Source: Pontederia crassipes
Taxonomy: Eukaryota; Streptophyta; Magnoliopsida; Commelinales; Pontederiaceae
DNA: 64,000 nucleotides
Assembly (NCBI GenBank): GCA_030549335.1
Contig: CM060186.1
Span: forward strand, 23,799,189-23,863,188
Direction of reading: 5' to 3'
This document shows positions 24,481-38,171 of this stretch, one piece after another. The stretch's first letter is position 1, and each line of letters begins with the position of its first letter. The translations under genes and the position numbers were made by a program. Under the pieces are notes generated by a model. That model was not told where the DNA came from, did no database searches, and saw nothing but the letters and a program-made list of their open reading frames with translations.

Positions 24481-26740
24481 TGTATTGCCCCAAAAATTTA
24501 CGTCTTGCCATGTGGTTACTGGATTCACGCCATTTACGATTTTTTTGGACTTTGACTAATCAACTTAATCTTATCAAATAATAAATAACTATCTTCTTAT
24601 ACAAAGTATGAAAGCGGAACAACTTTTTTTTATCTTTCTTAAGTATAATGCAAAAGCGAAATAACTTTCTAATTCTATTAATCATAGTGCAAAAATAAAT
24701 TAACCTTTTAACTTCTTTCCCTACTAGTCTTTCAAAGGTCAACTAACTTTCAAATAAATAAAATACTAACAGAGTCTTTCAAAAGTCAACTAACTTTACA
24801 TCAATATAAATAAAATACTAATAAAGAGTTCTAATGACTCAATCTCATATACAATAACATCATTATGAACATTTCCGTCCATCCTTACTTATCAATTCAA
24901 TTATCAGTGAGATTAAAGCATAAGAAAAAAATTCATTAGCAATGATACTCAATACATAAGATAATAAGATGGATGTAATTGTTTAATATAAATAGCTTAA
25001 ACTTTAACAATATCCATGACGGGGCAAATAATCAAATAGTAAACTTTCTTTATTAACTTTTTTTTTACTACTTCCTTTCTTTTATTTTTTTTCTTTCTTC
25101 TTATATAATGAAACATTTTTCTTTGGTGGGTTGTATGACATCTTTTACTTTATGTACAACCTGTTAGAGACATTTATATATGCTATCGTAGATGAGCTTT
25201 TCAACTTTTATTATGGGCTTTTCATGACATTTTCATGTATCTTTATATCATAATGGATTAAATCTATATCAGGAGGGCCCAAATTTCTTTACTTTGAATT
25301 CTTCACTTTAAACTTGCCAATCAATATACTTGGTGAACCCATTTTATGGTTTTTTTTAATCTTCTTACTTATTCAACTATTTTTTAGGCTCCAATTTAAT
25401 AGGATTAATGACAAGAGTTAAAAAAAGTCATTGAACTTTAGATCAAATTATAAAATAAAACTTAGACTTCGTGGGTTCAAACTCAAGCCGGCCACTACAT
25501 CGATGTTGGAAGCAACGTGAGACATGTTTCATTTCAGCTTCTTTAAAATATAACTATGGAGCTCCATGCCAAGTGATATGGAAATTTGGGCTGGGTCACT
25601 GCGTTAGATCGTCAAATGCATGAACACTTTTTTCCCAATATATTCTAACTCGAAATTCTAGTAGATTGGAAGTGTATTTGTGCTGAGTTCTATACGAAAT
25701 CGGATTGGGTTTTCACTTTACTTGCATCAAGCGAAAAAACATCATAGAATGAGGCTAAGTTTTGGTCAGCTCAGATCGTATTCTCGCAAAATGAAACTCC
25801 GATGATTTTCCTTCAAATTTGGTCAAATCTTTGAATATTAAAATAACATATTTTTCAACACGCAAACCTAGTAAGCTTCTTTAAAGATCACAAGAGAGGG
25901 ATCATTAAACTTTCTTTTACTTAACTAATTGTATTAAAAATTTGCATCCAAAAGTGAGTCCAAAATTGGTGCATAGCTTTGTTGTAGAACTTCCTAACTG
26001 TCGAACTTTGGTCAAACTTTTTAATGACTATGCTTCGACTTTTGCACAACCTTTGATTTTCAAGTCTTCAGTGATGAACCACAAATAGCCAAAATGTCAA
26101 GAGCACTTGTGCATGAGCACCTAAAAGAAAGAAAATATGATATAAAGTTGAAGGGAAAATTATTTATAGGGAGAGTCAAGCAAAGTATGGACCTTATTCA
26201 TAGAGATTAATATTGATTTTACTCTAATTAAAATTTTAGTTGCGAAATTGATTTAACTCTAATCTTTTATTTTAGTTAACTTAATATTTTCTTATTTCTT
26301 TTCCTTTTCCTTTTCCTTCTTCTTTTATTTTCTTTTCTTTTTATCCAATCAAATTCTTATCTTTTTCAAACATCCACTTATCTTCTAATTTTCATTTATT
26401 ATCAAAATTAAATAATAATAATAATTATTTATAATTTTTTAAATTAAAATAATAATAATTTATTATATTTTTTTGAATATTTAACTTTAAATTCCTAATT
26501 TAAACTTCATTAATCTTACATTAATTTTCATCCCTAATTCTCTTATAATTATCCTTTTAGTCTATCTTACTAGTAATTTCATTAGTCCTTTATTTTTTCT
26601 AAAATTTTAAAATTAAAATAATATTAGTATAATTTCAAAGTATTCTTGAAATTAAAATTCTTATTTTAACATTCATTTGAAGTCATGTAGACAATAATCT
26701 TATGATTAGATTCAAACTTAAATTCCTACTACAAAAAAAA
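24481..26740 (-). repeat. family-B LTR copy 2, main part
   Basis: Minus-strand LTR of the same family as 14232-17990. Its 3' edge is TGTATTGCCCC on the plus strand at 24481. A promoter box CCCTATAAAT reads on the minus strand at about 26160-26176. The start of this LTR lies 11.4 kb away at 38172-38330 because another LTR, itself carrying a hAT transposon, is inserted at about 26.75 kb. Intact length would be about 2.4 kb. Confidence 0.7.
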
Positions 26741-29700
26741 TAATAATTAAAGTTAATCTAAAGATAAAAAACAGATTTGACTTAAGGAAATAAAAACCAA
26801 ATTGAGGAGTCCCATTGGAAAGTTCTAACTTACCTTATCTTTTGACTCCTACCGATATAAATTTTCCTCTGAACCAAAACCTTCTTTCACCCTAGTTGTC
26901 GTGCCTCTCCTCTTTTTTCCCTCGTCCAAATTCTTAGGAAACCAGGAGCCCGAGCACGTTGCTGACCACCGGAAACGACGTCGGAATCTCGCCAAAAATA
27001 GGGAACCAACTAAGGTGATGTAGCAGCCATGCTTGAATTTTTGTAGCACTTTTAGAGTTGTTTTCTTAACCTTTCCTCTCAACTTTTCCTCCATCCATCA
27101 TGGCCATCAAGTACAAGGGATTAAGGGCAAAAGGCGATCGAAGTCGGGGAACCTTCGGAGACGGACAACGTGGAAAATGAACCCGAGAAAGAGGACCAAA
27201 AAATAGAGAATTCGATTAGAGGTAGAACATTGGATCAACCTCTGGATTAGTTTTAACAATAAATTTGTCTATTGTTTGGATAAAATTAGAGTAATAGCAT
27301 CATCTCTTAACATCCATAATTCGTTCCATATGATTACTTTGATCCTAAGAGGTTTATTTTGATGAAACTACATCGAAAATCGAGTAGTCAGCGCCACTGT
27401 CGAACTCGGCCCGGGTATGATCATCATCGGCCATAAACAACACTAAGCCCGACTCGGCTCTTCGTTGTTCGGTCCGCGCTGTCGCCGATGCACGCGTTGG
27501 TATAGAAACTCGGGTCGGGCTCCACTGAACTCGTACTCGGCCCGAGTTGGGCCGAGGAAGCAACCATTGAAGAACCCAACCGGGGTCAGACCCCCCGGCC
27601 TGGGTTCTATCGTGACATTATTAATATGATAAGATCCTTATTTTATTATTATTTTAATGCTGACACATGATATATGTGACGCCTGATTTTTTGCTAAAGT
27701 TATGTTTATATTTTTTATTTGATTCTTATATCAATTATGATCCATGATCTGTTAACCATCCGATTCTATCGATATTCTTAATCAAAGTATTGTATTGCAT
27801 AACATGATCTATTTTCAGTGATCCATGATTTCTTATCCAACTGATGACATTGAAACATAATTTATATGGATAGCGTTAGTTAGATCATTATACTGTTGAT
27901 TATCCCTCATTGATGATATCATGATCTATAATGTTGTCATAGTAGAGAATACTTAGTCATGTGCTATTGTTAATTACTGCTTTATGAGTTATGACCTAAA
28001 TCCGATGGTTATCTCGAATTATCAGTTGGATCTATCGCTTGATTAATCGTGATTAATTCTACCTCAGCGCATAGATTATATCCAAGGATTTATAGCTCTA
28101 TGATCTTATTGATTATATGATTATGCATATCTAGAGCATTGTCATTGCATAGATTAAATCTAGAGTTTAAATTCCATATGATTCCACCGATTACATGACA
28201 TTATTATCTTGATTATTGTCATAGCATCATTACGACTAAGTCCCAATTCGAACGAAGATGAGAACCTAATTAATTAAAGATAAAAGCTTAGGTGCTCATA
28301 TTACGGATTGACGATAGCTCATGGTATAGCATTGCAATCAGTGTTGAGACATAATTTGTGCCCGTTGCACGATTTCTCTTCATCGTGTAACGAAAGAGGA
28401 TACCCTCCCCTTTAGAGAGGATGATCATCATGATGTGCACAATCACCGGCCTCATGAAGTACTTGGAACCTCATTACAACGAATACGTTAATTAATGACA
28501 TTGTATAGAAATATCAGAGATAAATAAGTTGATTACAACTTCCAATTAGAATATTGAAATTACACTCAGAGCATAGTACAAAGCATTGAAGTATGCCTAT
28601 TCAAAGTATATCATATGGGACATTGAAATATAGAGTAAAGTAATCCAGAGCATTAGATCGATTCGTTTGATCAGAATCTCTACCTTATATTATTATCATT
28701 CTTACTCAATGATTTATTGCATTGTTCCTACTCAATTTGATTCTTCCTATTACACATCATTGACCTCTCTCCATTGACAACTAGAGCATTGTTTTCTTCC
28801 ATCGGATCCTCAATAGTGTTTATCACGTAGACATTGTACCGATGGACCATTCAGGGTATTGTCCTTTATTAGATATTATATTACTTTACTCAGAGCTTAG
28901 CCTTGTTTCTTACATTGATCTTATTGGGAACATAGTATTGATTCCATACACTGACGGACTATAGCATTGATTTGTTCATTGATTTATATTAAGGTACGAC
29001 ATTGATTTATGTCCATTAATTTATATGTTATGATATTAGTTATGGTTACACTAACTCCATGCTTCTTTATTGTTACTATTTATTCATTGGTTTATTATCC
29101 ACCTATTAGACTGCGAAGCTCATGGGTTACTGTTTCCCTGCATTGATCCTGCAGGTAATCGGAGTAATGAAGGATGAGTGCAAACGACCGACGATGTTCG
29201 TGATGATGATGTGCACATGGAGTAGACTTAGGATATTGTCTTTATCTCTTTACATTAGACTTCCACATCATTCTCATTTTGCATTGATGTCTTATTAAGT
29301 CTTCTGCTTATATAATGTTCTGATCAAAGAACCAGTCAAAGTCAATATTTTAGTCAGAACATAGCATGGTTAGTAGCGACAATGTTATTAAAACTGGACC
29401 GGACCGACCGATTTAACCACGACCCGCCATATAATCCAATTTGAGCTAATATAAAAACCTAAAATGCAATTGAAACAGATTAACTCAGGTTGAACCATTG
29501 AGAACCGCCGAACCTTTTCAGACTCGATTCAAAGACATTTTTTCTTCATCGGGCATTTGAGTAAATTTTAAGGTTAATATTGGAAATAAAAGAATACTAA
29601 AAGAGTTAAACCTAAAGGTTAAAGTTTACTATTGCGTTCAGAAGGGTAAGGCCATAAGGGTGCTTCAGCGGACAATAGTTGTTGGGTATTGTATACTTTC

Positions 29701-30083
29701 ACTTTATTGTCATGGTAATAAAATAATAATAATTTAGTATAATGACCGTGCACTTACTGTTGCCGTGTTAAAATACATAAATGCTTTATAGTTATAGTTA
29801 GAAAGTTTAAAAAGACTATTTGCAACACAACATGCACATGTCATTAAAAAACATTTAATTAGTGTGTTGCATACTATAAAAACAATGGTTTTTTTGTGAA
29901 ATAATGTCACGACAAATAATGATTTTTTAAACTAAAAGTTAATGATTAAATTCAGTAAAAGGCATTATGTAATGATTTTTTTATTAATGGTATTTGTGAC
30001 ATTCCATTAGACAGTTAATCAATTTGTTAGCTGGCCACACTTCATAACATTATGCCTCCAAATTGATTATCTTTATTTGTTAT

Positions 30084-30427
30084 TGTTAGGATTTCTGCAC
30101 GAGAGAAATTATACACCGCGAAAAAATTCGAGAAATTTAAGGCGACGCAGAATTGTATTAGATGGAAGAAACATAAGAGGATTACAATATCATATTGTTT
30201 TCTCTTTGGACTCCCCAGGGAGTTTATATAGGCACTTCCTTTAACAAATGATAGGAATTACAGACCAACTGAGACTCTGAATTAATCTCTAAAAATAAGA
30301 CACCTATCTCGTGATAAAAAAATAAATCAAATTCGAATCACATACAGAATACCCCTAAAAAATTTTCGCTGAAGCACCTGATTGCATAAGGGGACACATT
30401 GGGTTCAGATTCAAAGCATTATCAACA
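30084..30427 (-). repeat. 3' LTR of the copia element
   Basis: About 344 bp, minus orientation TGTTGATAATGC...CCTAACA. A TATATAAACTCCC promoter box reads on the minus strand near 30215-30230. A purine-rich tract (GGTGAAGATT on minus) adjoins it at about 30428-30438. Confidence 0.9.
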
Positions 30428-31730
30428 AATCTTCACCTTGACTTGAATCCTCCAATCAGATATCAAATACTCCCTGGCGCCGCCGGTCCCAACTTGGGAC
30501 TAGTGCCACCTATCAATATTTAGTAAGTCCAAATAATGTTGAAACTTGCTAGTAGGAACCGATTAGGTGAACATGTCCGCTGGATTATCTTCTATGCCGA
30601 CCTTTTTCACCTTGATCCTCTTCTCAATACAGATGAAGTGATACCTGACGTCGATGTGTTTAATTCTTTCATGATGCACTTGATCCTTGGCTAGGCATAT
30701 TGCACTTAAACTGTCACAGTACACTATAGCCTGATCTTGTTGTAGTCCAAAATCTCCGACAAAGTCTTTTAACCAGATGCCTTCCTTAACAACTTATGTC
30801 AATGCCATGTACTCTGCCTCTGTGGTAGACAATATAATTGATGGCTGGAGTGTGACTTTCCAACTGATAACAGAATTGTCAAGAGTGAAAACATAATCTG
30901 TCATTGATCTTCTTCCATCAACATCTGTAGCATAATTTGAGTCTGAATAACCTGCAATCAAACACTCTTTTCCACTTCTGTAAATGACGCCAATGTCAGA
31001 CGTTTCTCTCATATATCGAAGATACGTTTTACTGCCTGCAGTGCTCCTTTCCTTGATTGCTCATAAATCTACTGACCACACTAACGGCATGCGCAATATC
31101 AAGTCTTGTGCATGCTATAGCATACATCAAACTTTCGACTGTACTGACATATGGAACTCGACACATATACTCCGTTTCTTCATCAGACATAAATTCAGTT
31201 GCAGAAAGGTGCATATTTGAAGCTGATGGAGTACTTAAGGTCTTCGCTGCAGACATACCGAACTTGGATAAAATCTTCTGAATGTAACTTTTCTGAGACA
31301 GAAAAAGAGTTTACCCTTTACGCGATCCCTGTAAATCTCCATCCCTAAAATCTTCTTTGCTGCACCAAGATCCTTCATATCGAATTCTGAACTAAGGAGC
31401 TTCTTCAATTTCTAAATGTCTTCCATGTTCCTGGCAGCAATCAACATATCATCAACATACAAGAGCAGATAGATAGTGGAATCACCCTCCACCTTCTTGT
31501 GATAGATGCAACAATCATAAGGGCTCCTGTTGAATCTCTTACTGATCATAAAACTATCGTTATTGGCAAGCAAAAATGACATCGATTCAGCAAAGCCGTG
31601 CACAAGACAAAGGCGACACTCGATTATATCCACGCTGACTGTTGGGGCCCCTCTTGTGTTTCATCTCTAGGAGGTTCCAGATATTTTCTATTTGTGATAG
31701 ATGATTACTCAAGAATGACATGGGTATTCA

Positions 31731-32085
31731 TAGGGGTGTTCACGGGTCGAGTTTGACAAACCCGTAAATATAAAAAGTATTTATTATTTTATTTTTAATA
31801 CAAGATAAAGTATTTTTAAATACCAAAAATATTGTTTTAATATCTATATACTTTTTTACATTTAAAATAATTTATTTCATATTTTTTTAGATTTTAAATG
31901 ATATAAAATTATACATTTAACTAAAAAATAATTAAAAAAGGAAAAAAGGAAAAAATCGGGTCTATCGGGTCGGGTCAACTCGAGTTGGAAAATTCCAACC
32001 CAAACTCGACCCTTGGTCGGGTCATGGTCGGATCGAGTCGAATTTTCGGGTTCACTGGGTCGACTCGACCCGGTGAACACCCCTA
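31731..32085. mobile_element. hAT-type MITE inside the copia integrase region
   Basis: 355 bp with terminal inverted repeats TAGGGGTGTTCAC / GTGAACACCCCTA and an exact 8-bp duplication GGTATTCA at 31723-31730 and 32086-32093. The host frame reads up to the left duplication and resumes after the right one. Subterminal GGGTCGGGT/CGACCCG words are typical of small non-autonomous hAT elements in plants. There is no coding capacity. Confidence 0.92.
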
Positions 32086-34764
32086 GGTATTCATGATGAA
32101 GCACAAGAGCGAGGCATTCGAAGCTTTCAAACAATGGATGATTCTGGTGGAGAATCAGACATCAAAAAAGGTGAAATGCTTTTGTACAGATAACGATTTA
32201 GAATTCTGTTCGTCTGAATTCGATCAATTCTGCAATGATGAAGGCATTGCGAGACATCGCACCATCAGAGATACACCGCAGCAGAATGGTGTAGCAGGAC
32301 GCATGAACAGAACTCTTCTAGAGAGACACGGTGCATGCTCTCTAACTCTGATCTGAAGAAGTCATTCTGGGCTGAGACTGTTAGCACATCATGCTACCTT
32401 GTCAATCGGAGTCCTGCAACTGCGATCGATCTGAAGACTCCCATTGAGGTATGGTCAGGAAATCCTGTTGATTATAATCTGAAAGTGTTTGGCTGTACAG
32501 CATATTATCACGTCAGTGAAGAAAAGAGAGACCCAAGGGCCAAAGAAGAAGTCTTTGTGGGATATGGTGCAGGTGTAAAAGGCTTCAGAATTTGGTCTCC
32601 CTCGGAGCACAAGGTTATTCACAACAGAAACATATCTTTTGATGAGATGTCTATGCTCAAGCAGAAATCAGATGTTATTGACTCAGTAGAGCAGGGTGTC
32701 AACAAACAGGTGGAGTTTGAATTAACTCCAATTCAGAATGAGAGAGAAGAATCTCATCAAGCTGAACAACCTGAACTTGAGGAGCAAACAAAAGAAGCAA
32801 CGACAAGTCTGGCTGCAGGACGTGCTCGCAGGCAAGTAGGTCCTCCGAAGCGTTATGGCTTTGAGGACATGGTTGCATATGCATTCCAAGTAGCTGAAGA
32901 GGTGGAGTCACCAGAGCCATCGAGTTACAAGGATGCTATCACATGTGCAGAATTGAAACAGTAGATTGCAGCAATGAGTAAAGAGATGGACTCTCTTCAT
33001 AAGAATCAGACTTGGAAGTTGGTCAAGTTACCAAAAGGTAGAAAGGTCGTTGGATGCAAGTGGATTTTCAAGAAAAAAGATTGGAAGTCCAAAAGCTGAA
33101 GGCATCAGATTCAAAGTACGTCTAATTGCTAAAGGCTACAGTCAGAAAGAGGGAATAGACTACAGCGAGATCTTCTCTCCAGTTATCAGGTACACTTCCA
33201 TCCGGGTGCTACTTGTCATTGTAGCACATCAGAATTTGGAACTCGAGCAATTAGACGTGAAAATAGCTTTTCTACATGGGGAACTTGAAGAAGACATCCT
33301 CATGAGTCAGCCAGAGGATTTCTTTAGTCCAGATAAAGAAGACCAAGTCTGCAGATTGAAGAAGTCATTATATGGCTTGAAACAATCACCGAGGCAGTGG
33401 TACAAAATGTAGTATTTGCAAAATCCGATTTCAGATATCTTCTGACCATCCAAAAGATTGCGCCTGCTGAGGATATTCATCCCTTTCTGACTCATATGTC
33501 CAAGTCGCATGTGCCACAACTTAGATGCTTCTGATTCTAATTTGGATGAACTACCTACTGTAGCCACGCCAAAAATTACTATGCCTTGTAATATGTACAA
33601 GGACTTTTATCTGATTCCCGTCATGACTTCAACATCACCCTTGGTGACCATGAGAACACCTCCTACAGAATCCAGAACTCCTAACGATATCAGATTTTTC
33701 TTCAGTTGCGATACATGACTGGCCTCTATCAATGTCCTCACCCGATTGTCATGTCTTTTAATCTGAATTGAGCCGATTCCAACTATTTTACAGGCTGCAT
33801 CATTGTCCATGATGACGTTTCCGTCATCAATCTTTTGATAAGTCAAGAACCACTCTCTGTGCGGAGTCATATGATATGAACATTCTGAGTCGAGAACCTA
33901 ACTCTCTTCCAAGCATTTCTTATAAGACACCATAAGAGCCAAATCATCATCAGATTCGCTATTCTGGTGAGCTACTGCAGCAATCGTATCTTTCTTCTTC
34001 TTCTTGGGACAATCCTTCTTCCAGTGATCCGGTTCTTTGCAATAATTGTAGATGTCCTTCGGATTGATATTCTTCTTCTTCGACTTACCCTTTTTAGGGT
34101 TTGTCTTTTCTGTGGTTGTTACCAACCCTACGGCCTAAGTCTCCACAGCCTTGTCAGATGCCATATGACGAAGTTCACGAGTATGTAGACTCGATCTTAT
34201 TTCTTTCAGATTAATTGTGTCTCTTTCGATGATAACAGAATGCACGAAATTTTCGTACGATAGAGGAAGAGACACCAACAGAAGTATTAATCTTCACATC
34301 TATATTTTGTAATTTCATCAACAGAGTATTCATCTGATGATCTTTCAGAGGGGTACCTTTTTCAATGAGGAGGGCGAACAGACGTTGCTTCAACAGCAAC
34401 TTGTTGGTCAGAGACATAGTCATGTAGAGACTCTCAAGTTTCCACCACAGACCGGCCGTCGTCTCTTGATCGGTGACTTCGATAATCACCTCGTCCCCAG
34501 ACACAATAGGATCATAGAGTGCGCCTTCTCTTCTTGTGCCACCAAACTTGCGAGGTCGGACTCCTTTTCTTTGCCCTTCGAGTCTTCCTCCTTCGATTTG
34601 TTCTTTGGCACGTTCGCGAGCGACGCCCATACTCCCTGTTGTTTCAGAAGTGCCCGCATCTTGTTCTGCCAGAGACTGAAACTATTTCGTCATGTAAATT
34701 TCTCGATGTTGACATTGTGCGATGCCATCTCTACGCCTAGAGGATGATCGACGATGAAGCCTCG

Positions 34765-34776
34765 CTCTGATATCAG
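34765..34776 (-). other. primer-binding site of the copia element
   Basis: On the minus strand TGATATCAGAGC follows the LTR end after two bases. It matches the initiator tRNA-Met primer site (TGGTATCAGAGC) with one difference. Confidence 0.75.
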
Positions 34777-34778
34777 TT

Positions 34779-35120
34779 TGTTAGGATTTCTGCACGAGAG
34801 AAATTATGCACCGCGAGAAAATTCGAGAAATTTAAGGCGACGCAGAATTGTATTAGATGGAAGAAACAGAAGAGGATTACAAGATCAGATTATTTTCTCT
34901 TTGGACCCCCTAGGGAGTTTATATAGGCACTCCCTTTAACAGTTGATAAGAATTATAGACCGACTGACTTTGAATTAATCCCCAAAAATAAGACACCTAT
35001 CTCGTGATAAGGAGATAAATCAAATCCGAATCACATACAGAATGCTCCTAAAAAATTTTCGCTGAAGCGCCTGATTGCATAAGGGGACACATTGGGTTCA
35101 GATTCAAGGTATTATCAATA
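34779..35120 (-). repeat. 5' LTR of the copia element
   Basis: About 342 bp, partner of 30084-30427. Its outer edge reads TATTGATAATACC on minus, where the partner has TGTTGATAATGC. The TATATAAACTCCC box is near 34915-34930. Confidence 0.9.
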
Positions 35121-35214
35121 GTTATTATAGAATATTGATTAATTTACTTTTATTTTTGTGATCTCACTTTATATAACATTTAATTAGTTTGCTATTGCAT
35201 ATTGTAGAAAAAGT

Positions 35215-37650
35215 ATGACTTTCCAAGAACCACCTTCAATGCAAGTTTCTACAACTCCTATATTGGACCATTCAGTGAGGCAAAAAAGAGATATAGCATG
35301 GAAATATATTAGTGAGGCAACAAATGCAAAGGGAAGAAAGATATTGTTATGTTGTTTTTGTCAAAAATAAGTTGCAGGTGAAGGTATCAATAAAATGAAG
35401 CAACATTTAGCTGAGATTAAAGGGAATATTGATCCATGTAAAAAAGTTCTTGCTGAAGTTAGATTTGAGGTAAAAAATACATTAAATTCTATATCGCAAA
35501 AAAAGGATAGACAAGGATTTATTGAGGACTTTGCTTCAAATGAAATCACTAAAGGTCCTGATTCTCAGTCTCATTCTAGTGCTATAGGAAAAAGAAAGAT
35601 TTTTTGAAATTGAATCATATTTTCAAGTTGGTGTAAGTAATCCTTCGCAACCTAATATCAAAGCATGCATGCAAAGTAAGAAAAAAATGAAAAAATATTA
35701 ATTTATCAATTGCAAGATGGTTTTATGATGCATGCATTCCTTTTAATGCCTACAATTCATCCTATTTTCATATTACTATTAATAACATTGTTGGTATGGG
35801 ACATGGATATAAGCCTCCCTCTTTTCATGCATTGCGTGTAAATTTATTACATGATATTAAGATTCAAGGGAGATTATTAATTGATTCCTTCATAGATAAC
35901 TATCATGGAGATGGATGGACAGACCATAGACAAAAGCCTTTAACTAATTTTTTGGTTTATTGTTCAAAGGGAATTTCTTTTATCAAGTCAGTTGACGCTT
36001 CTGATATTTGTACTAATGTTGAAAATTTGTGCAATCCTTTTACTGAAATTGTTGAATGGGTTGGCCCTCGTAATGTGGTTCATATGGTTACAGACAATGA
36101 CACAAATTACAAAGTTGTAGGTAGTAAACTTATGAAGAAATATCCATTTATTTTTTTGTCACCTTGTGCTACTCACTGTGTTAATTTGATATTGAAAGAT
36201 GTTGGAGAGATGTCTACCATTGAAAAAGCTTAGTAGCCTTGCTTTTAAAGTGACTGTATTCATATACAATCACAAGGTGACTTTGAATTGGCTAAGAAAG
36301 AGAGAAGGTTGAAATGAAATCATTCGTATATGTGCAACTACATCTGCAACTACATTTATTGCTTTACATAGTTTACATCAACATAAAGATGATTTACAAG
36401 CTTTGGTAATCAGTGCTATTTTCAAGAAGTTTTTGAAATAAAAGAAAGATAAAGAAGTAAAATAAATTGTGTTGGATGAGAATTTTTGGAATAATTATTT
36501 ATTAATTGTCAAGGTGATGAGTCCGTTGATACGCTTGTTGCGAATTTGTAATATTGATAACAAGCCATCCATGGGTAATGTTTATGAAGGAATGTACATG
36601 GCACATTAAGGAATTATGACTATATTTAAGAATAAAAAAAATTGTACAAGCCTTATGTTGATATTATAGATAAGAGATGGGATCGTATGTTGCGTCAAGA
36701 CTTTCATACAGCTACGTATTATCTTAATCCAGCTATTCAATATGATCAATCATGCTTTTGTCATGTAATGTGTGGTCTACTAAACGTGATTGACAAGATA
36801 GATGGTGATTCTACGAACACATTAATATTGGATGAGATAAAAATCTTTCGAGAATGTGGATTGAGTTTTTTTTCGTTCTAAAGCTCTTGCATCAAGTAAA
36901 ATTACTCAACCAGGTAAATTTTAGATTCATTACTCTTTTGTTAATATTTATATTTTTTTACTTCAAGATTTCTAATAGTAGCTCTTTTTTTTCTTTTCAT
37001 ATTCAACGAAAGATAAATGGTGGTAAATATTTAGTCATGATGTACCAAATGTGCAAAAGCTAGCTATAAAAATCCTTGACCAAATTGCTTCTTCTTCAGG
37101 ATGCGAACACAATTGAAATGTGTTTGAACGCATTCATACTAAAAAAAGAAATAGATTGGAGCATGAAATGTTAAATGATCTTGTTTATGTTCATTACAAT
37201 TTGAGATTGAAAGAAAGGTAAGTATTCTTTTCTCGTATAATTTTACTTCTATATTATATTATGCATCAAAATAATTATGTTAATTATTCATTACTCTTAG
37301 GATGACAATGTTCAGAAAAGCATATGATCCAATTGATATTGAATCAATAGATAAAACAAAATTTTGGATCATGCAAAGATAAAAAGAAGAAGGGAAACTT
37401 GATAATATACTTCAAGAAGAAATTCCAAAAGATAGTGAAGGGCCAAGTCTTCGAGGTTTGTTTTAATGTTTTATATATTATGTTATTTCATGTTCATTAT
37501 GTTAATGTTCTAATATTCACTTGGTGGAGAATACTTAAAGTTGTGTTATTTTTCTTTTGTAGATCTTGAAGACTATGGATTCAATAGAATCTTAAGATGA
37601 AGATGAAAATAATGATGATGATTGAGATGCTATTGACTATGATTAGTTTT
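35215..37650 (+). pseudogene. hAT transposase relic (BED finger, DUF659, dimerisation domain)
   Basis: From the ATG at 35215 the frame carries a BED-type finger. WKYISEATNAKGRK leads to CCFCQK, then KMKQHLAEIKGNIDPC supplies the H and C ligands. A premature TAA at 35368-35370 lies between the two halves. The DUF659-like core (PSFHALRVNLLHDIK, DGWTDHRQKPLTNF, ATHCVNLILKDVGEM) runs from about 35720 to 36233. PYVDIIDKRWDRMLRQDFH (about 36650) and, further on in shifted frames, sequence like VPNVQKLAIKILDQIASSSGCEHNW and RIHTKKRNRLEHEMLNDLVYVHYNLR (about 37040-37220) form the C-terminal hAT dimerisation region. Interspersed GTAAGT/AG sites (for example near 37219) suggest introns. Several stops and frame shifts show the gene is inactive. 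Confidence 0.85.
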
Positions 37651-38171
37651 AAAACTTTTGAACGAAGATTACTCTTGTTCAAGTTTTTGAAATGGAGGCT
37701 GATATTGGTGATAACTATGAAATCACTTGTTTGATTTTGATTTTTTGGAACTAGGTTAATTGTTTAGTTTATGATGTTAGAAATTATTTTGGTACATGAA
37801 TGTTTATAATTACTTTAATAACCAATATACGAATGTTTAGAGCTTATTTTACAAATACATAGAACTTATTATTAAATTATACTAATTAGTGTGTTTAGAT
37901 TGCTATTATTTATGATTTGAACATGTTGTGATAGTGTAAATTATTTAATTATGATTTATGAATAAATTAAATTGTTGATTATTTATTTATTTATAATAAA
38001 TAATAATATTTTATTAAAAATCCGATTCAATTCGGTTGAATCCGATTGAATCGATCCAACCACGACTCAATTGACATACTAGTTTAATATCCGGTGCGAT
38101 TATAATAACATTAAGTAACGATCCTCAAGTCGGAATCTTACCACGTGACAAGAGCGATTTGGGACGTTACA

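Larger units (their letters stand above)
30084..35120 (-). mobile_element. Ty1/copia retrotransposon (Tork/Tnt1-like), broken and rearranged
   Basis: LTRs of about 342 bp lie at 30084-30427 and 34779-35120, with the 5-bp duplication GTTAT at 30079-30083 and 35121-35125. LTR and primer-site orientation put the element on the minus strand. Parts: gag and zinc knuckle (CKEPDHWKKDCP) about 33.9-34.6 kb; protease and GAG-pre-integrase (LWHMRLGHMSQKGM) about 33.4-33.9 kb; YVDD part of reverse transcriptase and RNase H (TTEAEYMALT) about 30.8-31.6 kb; all on minus. Integrase (TPQQNGVAGRMNRTLLE) and the front of reverse transcriptase (about 31.6-33.4 kb) read on plus. It is broken, with roughly ten interruptions, and holds a MITE. 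By eye the LTRs differ by about 8%, so it is older than the gypsy element at 3.3 kb. Confidence 0.9.
29380..38113 (+). mobile_element. hAT DNA transposon with decayed transposase
   Basis: The terminal inverted repeats match: CAATGTTATTAAAACTGG at the left and, reverse-complemented, TAATGTTATTATAATCGC at the right. An 8-bp target duplication flanks the element (AGTAGCGA at 29372-29379, AGTAACGA at 38114-38121, one mismatch). The transposase relic lies at 35215-37650 on the plus strand. A Ty1/copia element occupies 30084-35120 of the 5' non-coding part; without it the transposon is about 3.7 kb, the usual autonomous size. It lies inside the family-C LTR. Confidence 0.88.
26750..38171 (+). repeat. 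LTR (Ty3/gypsy-like, family C), split by a hAT transposon
   Basis: About 26.75-29.38 kb and 38122-38171 look like one plus-strand long LTR. A TATA-like GATATAAATTTTCC box lies near 26855, leader-like CT-rich sequence follows, then a long U5-like region. The end reads AGCGATTTGGGACGTTACA, as in plant chromovirus LTRs. The left edge is not resolved (a TGTGACGCC motif at 27675 is an alternative start). A GC-rich patch at about 27380-27620 has no recognisable gene. No primer site or coding region adjoins it, so it is probably a solo LTR. Confidence 0.55.

Noticed and set aside
27354-27563. 69-codon minus-strand frame in a GC-rich patch
   Set aside because: Lies inside an LTR-like region and resembles no protein family.
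27675-29379. Separate LTR starting at the TGTGACGCC motif
   Set aside because: Flanking bases do not match those after the LTR end at 38171, and sequence to its left looks like the earlier part of the same LTR; kept only as an alternative start.
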